Shown here: positions 7,560-12,723 of the stretch, piece by piece | How the letters are laid out: each line of letters starts with the position of its first letter | Position numbering within the stretch: position 1 is the stretch's first letter | Source: Pseudomonadota bacterium | GTDB lineage: Bacteria; Myxococcota_A; Polyangia; Polyangiales; Polyangiaceae | Length of the DNA stretch: 12,723 nt | Assembly (NCBI GenBank): GCA_023428245.1 | Contig: JAEYYX010000123.1 | Coordinates: forward strand, 1 to 12,723 | Direction: 5' to 3' | Translations under genes and position numbers: made by a program | The notes under the pieces: model-generated | Told to the model about the DNA's origin: nothing | The model's database searches: none | What the model saw: the letters and a program-made list of their open reading frames with translations, nothing else

Positions 7560-7705
7560 ACTCTCGGAAACCCGTTTGCACGCCGTGTCAGCGCTCGGAA
7601 GAGTCCTAGGAGACCCGCTTACAGGCCGTGCAAACGCTCGGACTACTCTCGGAAACCCGTTTGCACGCCGTGTCAGCGCTCGGAAGAGTCCTAGGAGACC
7701 CGCTT
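7560..7705 (+). repeat. Direct duplication, 61-bp identical blocks 85 bp apart
   Basis: Bases 7560-7620 and 7645-7705 are identical, offset by exactly 85 bp, which equals two palindrome units (42+43). This shows the array grew by duplication of a two-unit segment. Copy 3 (7619-7633) has since changed two bases in its left arm. Confidence 0.9.
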
Positions 7706-7724
7706 GCACGCCGTGCAAGCGGGT
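7698..7724. repeat. Perfect 27-nt palindrome around array copy 5
   Basis: Copy 5 (7704-7718) is extended by ACCCGC on the left and GCGGGT on the right. This gives two 13-base arms around one central C. In RNA it would be a very stable hairpin followed only by TTC, so it could act as a terminator or processing site for the 6787 gene but lacks a U-run. To its right the linker motif (GCGGGTTTCTGAG) is the reverse complement of the linker motif used to its left (CTCGGAAACCCGT, one or two changes). The array therefore flips direction here. Confidence 0.7.
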
Positions 7725-7832
7725 TTCTGAGTTTCGGAAGGTCGATTGCACCGCGTGCAAAAGCCTCCCGGAGCTTTCGAGAGCTGCTCCGCGCGCTGGC
7801 GTTGCCCTGGCCCATACGTCAAAGTGCCCGGG

Positions 7833-8042
7833 ATGGCGAAACCTGCGATCGACATTGCTGCAATGACACCTGACGAGCGACTTACGCTGATCGGTGAGCT
7901 TTGGGACAGTCTCGACGACCTACCGCCCCGCTTGTCCGACGAGCAATCTCAGGAACTCCTTCTACGAGTCGAACGCGTGCGCAAAGCCGGAACCTCAGGG
8001 ACAACGATCGACGAGATTCGTGAGCGGCTCCTCGGATCGTGA
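7833..8042 (+). CDS. Addiction-module antitoxin (Unstab_antitox/ParD-like)
   Basis: A 69-aa acidic protein. ATG 7833 was chosen because MAKPAIDIAAMTPDERLTLI is the normal beginning of the family, whereas the in-frame upstream extension runs into the palindrome array. The pattern MTPDERLTLIGELWDSL (11-27), then LSDEQSQELLLRVERVRKAG (34-53), is characteristic of the short 'putative addiction module component' antitoxins that pair with ParE/RelE toxins. The protein neutralises the toxin by wrapping it. These antitoxins often repress their own operon, and the palindromes just upstream are candidate operators, though that is unproven. The stop overlaps the toxin start (GTGA at 8039-8042), giving the classic antitoxin-first order. 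Confidence 0.88.
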   Translation: MAKPAIDIAAMTPDERLTLIGELWDSLDDLPPRLSDEQSQELLLRVERVRKAGTSGTTIDEIRERLLGS

Positions 8043-8335
8043 TTCCGCACATCATTCTCCCCGAGGCCTCCGCGGAAATCGCTGAAGCGTTTGGATGGTA
8101 CGAGTCCCGGTCGGCTGGGCTCGGACGGCGATTCATCGACACCGTCACGTCGATCGTCCGTCGCGCGTGTGAGACGCCTCTTTCATTCCCTGTCGCACAA
8201 CACGGAACGCGAAGCGCTCGAGTATTCGGCTTCCCTTACAGTATCTATTTCGCGGTCGAAGGAGAGCTTCTCGTGGTCTACGCGGTGTTCCACGAACGTA
8301 GACATCCAGCACGACGCACCGGGCGACGGCGTTGA
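8039..8335 (+). CDS. ParE/RelE-family toxin
   Basis: A 98-aa basic protein starting at GTG 8039, overlapping the antitoxin stop. The ParE-fold pattern is complete: ILPEASAEIAEAFGWYESRS (6-25), GLGRRFIDTVTSIV (27-40), then P47, SFPVA and TRSARVFGFPYSIYFAVEGE (57-76), and VVYAVFHERRHPARR (79-93). ParE toxins inhibit DNA gyrase and related RelE toxins cleave mRNA; the fold alone does not say which applies. The length is usual for the family. The pair probably stabilises the surrounding mobile region. The downstream Uma2 remnant begins just after the stop. Confidence 0.9.
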   Translation: MIPHIILPEASAEIAEAFGWYESRSAGLGRRFIDTVTSIVRRACETPLSFPVAQHGTRSARVFGFPYSIYFAVEGELLVVYAVFHERRHPARRTGRRR

Positions 8336-8360
8336 TCCTCCGAGTCTACCCGGACGAGGC

Positions 8361-8520
8361 CGCACGACCCACGCCGCTCTGGGAGCCGCGACGATCGCCA
8401 CGCTGGTTCGCGCGCTCGGCCCCGATTGTCGTGTGTCCACCTCAGACCTCAAAGTGCGCATCGATGGGACCGATCTCTCGACGTTCCCCGACGCCGTCGT
8501 CGCCATTGGCGGGAGATCGG
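8361..8520 (+). pseudogene. Uma2-family endonuclease fragment
   Basis: One frame, without a start of its own, reads HAALGAATIATLVRALGPDC, then RVSTSDLKVRIDGTDLSTFP and DAVVAIGGR. This is the central part of Uma2 (DUF820) PD-(D/E)xK proteins, where THS..G..I..L...LG..C.V..SDLKVRI...LSTFPDAVV contains the catalytic Asp of the PD motif. The N-terminal third and the later E-V-L-S-P-S region are absent, and the sequence after about 8520 does not resemble the family. It is a decayed fragment, perhaps cut by the events that placed the toxin-antitoxin pair here. The boundaries are approximate. Confidence 0.65.
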
Positions 8521-8928
8521 TCTACCGCGGGATGACCCTCGAAGACTCGCCGCAAGAGGCCCAGCTCAGCTCCGGAACGCGCCAATCCTCAGCCACTTCG
8601 CATCATTCGGGAATCGACGGCGACTCGGCTTCGCCTGAACAACGATCCGCGGCCTGAGACACCCATTCTCTGACAGGATGATTGTGCTTGAGGCGAACGC
8701 GGGGTTCGTCTCCGGATCGCTTGTGAATCACGCTCCATGAAAGGTTCATCGCTCGGACTTGCTTCTCTCGCATCCACGACACGTTCTGAGATGCGCGGCG
8801 CCAAGTCGCGGCGGCGGATCGGTCAGTCGGCCGAGAAACGGAGCTGGACGCCTGGCCGAATTTCGTCGCCGCTCCATTTCTCTCTTGATCTATCCCCCCC
8901 CCATTTTGATACATGTCCGATTGGGATT
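8521..8928. other. Gene-poor stretch before the exported-protein operon
   Basis: About 400 bp hold no gene I can support. Frames are open on both strands (for example 116 codons on the minus strand ending at 8603), but they lack family resemblance and plausible starts. The parvulin gene's frame stays open back to ATG 8737, but that extension is hydrophilic and would place the membrane anchor deep inside the protein. A run of nine C's lies at 8894-8902. The operon's promoter should be here, but I cannot pick hexamers. Confidence 0.4.
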
Positions 8929-10251
8929 GTGAGCAAAGACAAAGCGAAGCCAAAGCGTGGCGTTTCTGTCACGTTCGCAATTGCCGTGATCGCATGCGCG
9001 CTCCTCGCGTGGGCCGCTCGAGGCGCAACAACACAGTCGCCTCCGTCAAAATCCCTCGAGAGCAGCGTCGCTGAACCACGAGTCCATGCCCGTCAGGCCC
9101 GATGTTCCGAGGGGCAATGGCGCCAGATCAGCGACGTCGGACTCCGGAAGTCGCTCCTATCACTGTCCCAGATTGTCTTTCGGCATGAGGACGTGATCCC
9201 CAGCCTCGTGCCACTTTCAGTTCTCGACTGGAACCTGGGTGTCCCGACAGCGCCGCGAGGAGTCAACGAAGCTTACCAGCTTGCAGATCGGCTTGCGTCC
9301 GAGCTCCAGAACAGAAAGACGTCGTTTGGCGAAGCTCTACTGAAGTCCGAAGATCCGCTGACCAGGTCGAGCGGAGGACGCCTCGGCGTGTTCCCCGCTA
9401 GCGAATTCAGTATGTGGCCGGAAGTGCTGGATTGCCTCGAACCGCTCTCCCTGGGCGAAGTGTCGACGGCGGTCGCGACCCCTTTCGGGATTCACATCTT
9501 CCGTCGCGACCCCTTACCCCCTCTTGAAACGTTCTCCGCGACGCGACTGATTGTCGGCTACGACGGAGCAGAGTTTCTGCGCCACGTCGCGAGAGGGCCA
9601 GGCGTGTTCGAGAAGGCGCGAATGCGATCGCGAAACCAAGCAAAAGCACTCGCCGAAGACCTCCGCTCGCAGGCCACACCCGAAAACTTTCGGGCACTAG
9701 TGACGAAATATTCGGAACATCGAGACGCCGAGAATGGAGGAGACATTGGGGTCTGGTCCTCACGCGAGCCATCCATCTTTCCTCGTCTCCTCGACTCGAT
9801 CCTAGCGTTGCCGGTAGGTGGGCTCAGTGAGCCCGTAGATTCGGAGCTCGGATTCCAGATCTTCTTGCGCACCGAGCCGAGCACGCGTACCCGTTTTGCG
9901 CTCCGTGCGCGGCGGCTGGCGTTCGATCCGGACGCGGACGAAACCGACCCTGAATCGAGCAACACGATTCTTCGTATGGCTGAAGGCGCCCTAGCAGGTT
10001 GGCGAGCTCTGCTTGCCAAAGGCATGCCCGCAGCACAGCTTCCGGACCTGGGCGAGCTCGAAACCTGGACGCTCGGTCGCGGACCCGATGGCGTCGACGA
10101 TGCCATTCAGCGCGTGGGCCCTGGACAGTTACTCCCTGCTCCTGTTCGGTCCGACTACACGTACCTCATCGGGCTCCGAGTGGAGCCCCCCGCCCACGAA
10201 GACCTCGATGGGAGAGAATGGCTCCCTTCAAACAAGGAGGCGACGCCGTGA
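8929..10251 (+). CDS. Membrane-anchored protein with three tandem parvulin-like (PpiC) domains
   Basis: Starting at GTG 8929 the protein has 440 residues. It begins with a basic segment (SKDKAKPKRG) and one hydrophobic segment at 12-32 (SVTFAIAVIACALLAWAA), a signal anchor placing the rest outside the cytoplasmic membrane. Three parvulin-type units follow. Unit 1 (about 79-194) contains GGRLGVFPASEF, LGEVSTAVATPFGIHIFRRD and the His of GIHIF. Unit 2 (about 203-316) contains KYSEHRDAENGGDIGVWSSR, LPVGGLSEPVDSELGFQIFL. Unit 3 (about 325-422) is degenerate. Parvulins are peptidyl-prolyl isomerases helping exported proteins fold; units 2 and 3 lack the C-terminal His and may only bind. The start is uncertain: the GTG lacks a good Shine-Dalgarno, but the signal anchor directly after it favours it over ATG 8737. 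The stop overlaps the next gene. Confidence 0.78.
   Translation: MSKDKAKPKRGVSVTFAIAVIACALLAWAARGATTQSPPSKSLESSVAEPRVHARQARCSEGQWRQISDVGLRKSLLSLSQIVFRHEDVIPSLVPLSVLDWNLGVPTAPRGVNEAYQLADRLASELQNRKTSFGEALLKSEDPLTRSSGGRLGVFPASEFSMWPEVLDCLEPLSLGEVSTAVATPFGIHIFRRDPLPPLETFSATRLIVGYDGAEFLRHVARGPGVFEKARMRSRNQAKALAEDLRSQATPENFRALVTKYSEHRDAENGGDIGVWSSREPSIFPRLLDSILALPVGGLSEPVDSELGFQIFLRTEPSTRTRFALRARRLAFDPDADETDPESSNTILRMAEGALAGWRALLAKGMPAAQLPDLGELETWTLGRGPDGVDDAIQRVGPGQLLPAPVRSDYTYLIGLRVEPPAHEDLDGREWLPSNKEATP
10234..10240 (+). promoter_or_regulatory. Strong ribosome binding site fixing the start at GTG 10248
   Basis: AAGGAGG at 10234-10240 lies seven bases before GTG 10248, inside the end of the parvulin gene. 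It decides the start of the next gene, whose frame is open far upstream to 9999 without a plausible start. Confidence 0.85.
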
Positions 10252-12227
10252 AGGTGCGGGCTGCACTGCTGTCGCTCGGGCTCGGCCTCGCGGGTCTCGT
10301 GCTGTTCTTCTTCATTCGCGCCCCTGCCTCTGAATTGAAGACTGAACCCGCCCGCACGCCCGAACCTGTGAGCCATGAAACTCGGCCCACGTCCACAAGA
10401 AGTCAGGACGCGTCCCCTAGGGCTATTCCATCCGAGCTCCGCGGTTTGGTCCTAGACTCAGCGGGGCGTCCTGTCGGTGCGGCCTCCGTCTGTGTCATCA
10501 CATGGATGACCGAGCGCCTCGATAGCGTTCCTCCCGAGTGCGCGGAATCGGACACCGACGGCAAATTTTCATTGGGCTTTCTAGACGGCAGAAATGCACA
10601 GCTCCATGCGAGCCATTCGGGTGTCGGAGCAGCCCACCTCGAAGGTCTTCTTCAAGACTGGCTGAACACAGAATTGATATTGCGCTTAGAAGGGCCGACC
10701 GGGCCTGGTCTGAGCGGAAAGGTTGTCGACAGCGTCGGGGGGCCGATTCCAGGCGCCACGATTCAAGCGGTCCCAGTCTTGCCGGGAGTGGACTCGCCAT
10801 TGCCCGATTCCATCGCCGTGAGCGACGGTACGGGGGCCTTCGTCCTCCCTCTGGCAGCGCGCCAATATGAAATCATAGCGAACGCCACGGGCTACGGGAG
10901 CATTCGCCGAACAGTCGATGTCCCTAGCGGACCCATAGAGCTCGCGCTGGGCCCCGAGTGCCAGATTCGAGGGCGGGTCATCAGCGCCGATGGAGACGCG
11001 ATCGCTGGGATTCGAGTCGTTGCCACGCGCGAAGGAATCGTTCAGGGGTCGTCCGCCGCCGTGACGGAGCAGGACGGGACCTTCCTCCTCCATGGACTCA
11101 TCGCCGGAAGATATTCCGTGGGGGTATCAAGCGATTCATGGGAGGCGCCCCTCGTGTCAGCGCAGGTTGGCGTCGGAGAGAACGCACCGGAAGCCAGCAT
11201 CGTGGCGGAACGGCGGCTCGCGTTCGAAGGCCACGTTGCCGTCGACGGCGTCCCCTGCGCGAACGGATCTGTGGTCCTCGAAGGAGCCGTCATGCGAGGC
11301 GCGGAGCTCGACACCCTTGGTGTCGCCCGAGTCGCCCGTCTTGTCGCGGGGGCGTACGAAGTAAAGATCGCATGCAACGGCGCTCTACCGGAGAATGACA
11401 AGGTGGAAATCCGTGAAGGGTCCGCGGATCATGAACGCACGAGGCGATGGAGCCTTCGCCGTGGACACTCCATCTCCGGCAAGATTCGAGGCTCCGACGG
11501 ACTCGGCCGGGAGGGCCTGACCGTCCATGTCGAGGAGGCGCCTTCTTCCGACGAAGGATCCCCGGTCCTCCAGGCGACGGACTGCAGGACAGACGAGAGC
11601 GGCGTATTTTCGTGCTCCGGGCTGAGCCCTGGAGCGCATCGCGTGAGCGTTCAGCAGGGATTCCGGGAGTTACTCATTCGCTCCGCAAACGTCAGCGGGG
11701 ATATGGTGGTAGACTGGTCCCTCCCGCCGCTCGGCGCACTTCGGATCACAACAGGTGCCCGAGTCCCCCTCCTGGGAGTGCAGGCAGAGGGCCCCGCTGG
11801 GTTCGTCCAGGCAGAACGGGAGTCAGACGCCTTCTGGCTGCGGAACCTCCCCACCGGCACCTACAAGGTTCGCTTCACGGGGGAATCACAGACGGTGACC
11901 GTAGCAGTTCGCAGTGGCCCACCCCAAGAACTCGCGCTGCCGCTCGCTCCGCTCCAGATCTTGTTCGGCTCGGTCGTCGGGCCAGAAGGTCATCCCATCC
12001 CGGACGCGTGGATTCGAGTGAGCGACGGAAGTCCGTTCGCGTCAGCTCGCGATCTAACGGCCCAAACTGACGCGGAAGGGCGCTTCGCGATCCCAGACGT
12101 GCCTCCGGGTGAGTATCAGGCCTCCGTGGAGACTGAGCTAGGCAATCTCCGGAGCTCGGTGCGGCCCGGTCAGCCATTGGTCCTCCGTGTAACGAAGCCC
12201 GACGAGGCCGGTCAGAGCTCGAACTAG
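10248..12227 (+). CDS. Membrane-anchored multi-domain carboxypeptidase-regulatory-like protein
   Basis: A 659-aa protein starting at GTG 10248, overlapping the parvulin stop by GTGA. Residues 3-23 (VRAALLSLGLGLAGLVLFFF) are a signal anchor and 24-60 a Pro/Thr/Ser linker. About seven beta-sandwich units of the carboxypeptidase regulatory-like type follow: roughly 64-145, 155-235, 239-320, 326-400, 408-490, 495-565 and 571-650. Typical units read GxVxDxxGxPIPGAxI... then TDxxGxFxLxxLxxGxYxVxV, for example GSVVGPEGHPIPDAWIRV with TDAEGRFAIPDVPPGEYQAS. Units 4 and 6 are degenerate. Such repeats are common in surface proteins of myxobacteria and serve as adhesive or structural spacers. Coupling to a parvulin protein suggests that protein helps fold this long exported one. 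No enzymatic domain or C-terminal anchor is visible. Confidence 0.85.
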   Translation: MKVRAALLSLGLGLAGLVLFFFIRAPASELKTEPARTPEPVSHETRPTSTRSQDASPRAIPSELRGLVLDSAGRPVGAASVCVITWMTERLDSVPPECAESDTDGKFSLGFLDGRNAQLHASHSGVGAAHLEGLLQDWLNTELILRLEGPTGPGLSGKVVDSVGGPIPGATIQAVPVLPGVDSPLPDSIAVSDGTGAFVLPLAARQYEIIANATGYGSIRRTVDVPSGPIELALGPECQIRGRVISADGDAIAGIRVVATREGIVQGSSAAVTEQDGTFLLHGLIAGRYSVGVSSDSWEAPLVSAQVGVGENAPEASIVAERRLAFEGHVAVDGVPCANGSVVLEGAVMRGAELDTLGVARVARLVAGAYEVKIACNGALPENDKVEIREGSADHERTRRWSLRRGHSISGKIRGSDGLGREGLTVHVEEAPSSDEGSPVLQATDCRTDESGVFSCSGLSPGAHRVSVQQGFRELLIRSANVSGDMVVDWSLPPLGALRITTGARVPLLGVQAEGPAGFVQAERESDAFWLRNLPTGTYKVRFTGESQTVTVAVRSGPPQELALPLAPLQILFGSVVGPEGHPIPDAWIRVSDGSPFASARDLTAQTDAEGRFAIPDVPPGEYQASVETELGNLRSSVRPGQPLVLRVTKPDEAGQSSN

Positions 12228-12254
12228 ACGCAAACGAGCCACTCATCGATCCAT

Positions 12255-12279
12255 CCCCCTGGAAGCGCGCCCAGGGCGG
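12255..12279 (+). terminator. GC-rich hairpin after the multi-domain gene (weak terminator candidate)
   Basis: CCCTGG (12257-12262) pairs with CCAGGG (12271-12276), and an outer CC/GG pairs across a bulged C, around an 8-base loop. It lies 28 bp after the stop, but A-rich sequence follows rather than a T-run. It may be an attenuator or mRNA-stability structure between two co-transcribed genes instead of a full terminator. Confidence 0.35.
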
Positions 12280-12310
12280 GGGAAAACCAGCAAAAGAAAA
12301 GGGGAAATAA

Positions 12311-12670
12311 ATGAAAAAGCCAAACACAACCGCAGTCGTAGGAATCGTACTCGCCTCTCTCTTCGTCGGAGAGAGCGCATTTGCCGGGGCGTGTCAGGTC
12401 CTGAGCAGCACTTGGAATGTCCAGCTCCATTGTGGGCTCCCAAGTCGGGGGTATGGAAGGGGCTTCACTTACGCTGGTTTAAAATTCTTGGAGGCAAACT
12501 CAACAGGCGAGAGCGGACCATTATCAGAAGTTGGGGCAGTTGCCGTGAACTCGAGCGGAGCACTAATGCCGGCATGTAAGCCGATCGATACCACGGAGAA
12601 TAATTCGCCGGTCGTTATCGGTGGGGACCCGTGCGCCGCTGGCGTGAAATTTTGGGTCCAGGTGGGATTC
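12311..12670 (+). CDS. Small secreted cysteine-containing protein (3' end lost at contig edge)
   Basis: ATG 12311 follows AAAAGGGG (12297-12304) by six bases, a clear binding site. The first 25 residues, MKKPNTTAVVGIVLASLFVG then ESAFA, form a textbook Sec signal peptide, with cleavage expected after AFA, leaving GACQVLSS. The 95 mature residues visible are Gly/Ser/Asn-rich and contain four cysteines, which could form disulfides outside the cytoplasm. I do not recognise the family. Genuine sequence ends at 12670 (residue 120); everything after is adapter, although the frame stays open through it. The gene is 83 bp after the multi-domain protein and probably belongs to the same exported-protein group. 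It shows more A and T in the third position than the genes before it. Confidence 0.75.
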
Positions 12671-12723
12671 CTGTCTCGTATACACATCACCGAGCCCACG
12701 AGACGTAGAGGAATGGCGGTTGG
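12671..12723 (+). other. Illumina Nextera adapter and i7 index (not genomic)
   Basis: Bases 12671-12704 match the 34-nt Nextera read-2 adapter, beginning CTGTCTC-TATACACATC and ending CCGAGCCCACGAGAC. Two differences are present (G for T at 12678; A for T at 12689). The next eight bases, GTAGAGGA (12705-12712), equal Nextera index N712. The final bases degrade instead of giving the expected flow-cell sequence. Read on the minus strand it encodes MCIRDR, a known contamination signature in protein databases. Any protein translated through here is chimeric. Confidence 0.97.

Larger units (their letters stand above)
7534..7760. repeat. Array of six palindromic 15-mers spaced 42-43 bp
   Basis: Copies are at 7534-7548, 7576-7590, 7619-7633, 7661-7675, 7704-7718 and 7746-7760. 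Copies 1 and 5 are TTGCACGCCGTGCAA, a perfect dyad around one central base. Copies 2 and 4 are TTGCACGCCGTGTCA. Copy 3 is TTACAGGCCGTGCAA. Copy 6 is TTGCACCGCGTGCAA, with the same arms and a different centre. Start-to-start distances are 42, 43, 42, 43 and 42 bp, close to four turns of B-DNA, so all sites face one side of the helix. Linkers share GGAAACCCG and CGCTC elements. It lies between the 225-aa gene and the toxin-antitoxin pair. It could be an operator or partition-like site array, or a row of RNA hairpins if transcribed. It is not a CRISPR array, because the linkers repeat one another. Confidence 0.85.

Noticed and set aside
7534..7760. CRISPR array
   Set aside because: The units are regularly spaced, but the repeat is only 15 bp and imperfect, and the linkers are copies of one another instead of unique spacers. 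No cas gene is nearby.
7008..7866. Long open frames on both strands through the palindrome array (for example 7008-7760 minus and 7534-7866 plus)
   Set aside because: They arise from stop-poor GC-rich repeats. Their residues (TACKRVSES, LHAVQT) simply translate the repeat, and the minus-strand frame is antisense to the well-supported 6787 gene.
8603..8953. 116-codon minus-strand frame before the parvulin gene
   Set aside because: No Shine-Dalgarno, no family resemblance, and it overlaps the start of the better-supported exported protein.
12469..12699. Minus-strand 76-codon protein beginning MGSVMCIRDR
   Set aside because: Its first codons are Nextera adapter read backwards and the rest is antisense to the secreted protein.

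Overview
This high-GC window looks like accessory DNA from a Myxococcota-type bacterium, possibly of the Polyangia. The evidence is codon use, a secreted protein made of repeated carboxypeptidase-regulatory-like domains beside parvulin-type proteins, a Uma2 remnant and GTG starts with 4-base overlaps. No rRNA or phylogenetic marker is present, so the placement is an inference. The right edge is a library artefact: from 12671 the sequence is Illumina Nextera adapter plus an i7 index, so biological sequence ends at 12670 and the window probably ends at a contig end.

Left part (1-3008): the tail of a serine recombinase, a small helix-turn-helix protein and a DUF488 protein form a tight run with two ATGA overlaps. 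A GNAT acetyltransferase-like gene follows but stops abruptly at 1490. It is fused directly to an IS3-family element that lacks its left end and the start of orfA. Its orfB keeps the D-D-35-E triad, and its right end at 3008 lies inside the next gene.

Centre (3009-6455, minus strand): a very large protein has an Mrr-like PD-(D/E)xK nuclease domain, a STAND-type P-loop NTPase and about 750 residues of helical C-terminus. This is the architecture of Avs (antiviral STAND) phage-defence proteins. The IS replaces its C-terminal end after residue 1149. The GNAT/IS junction and the IS/STAND junction together point to insertion followed by deletion, or to an assembly join.

Right of this (6787-8520): an unrecognised helical 225-aa protein is followed by six palindromic 15-mers (TTGCAC-NNN-GTGCAA and variants) spaced 42, 43, 42, 43 and 42 bp apart, about four helical turns. 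A ParD-like/ParE-like toxin-antitoxin pair and a Uma2 endonuclease fragment follow. Recombinase, IS, TA, Uma2 remnant and the STAND gene make 1-8520 look like a mobile or defence island.

End (8929-12670): an apparent operon for exported proteins. It encodes a membrane-anchored protein with three tandem parvulin-like domains, then (GTGA overlap, strong Shine-Dalgarno) a membrane-anchored protein with about seven carboxypeptidase-regulatory-like domains, then the start of a small secreted cysteine-containing protein cut by the contig end.
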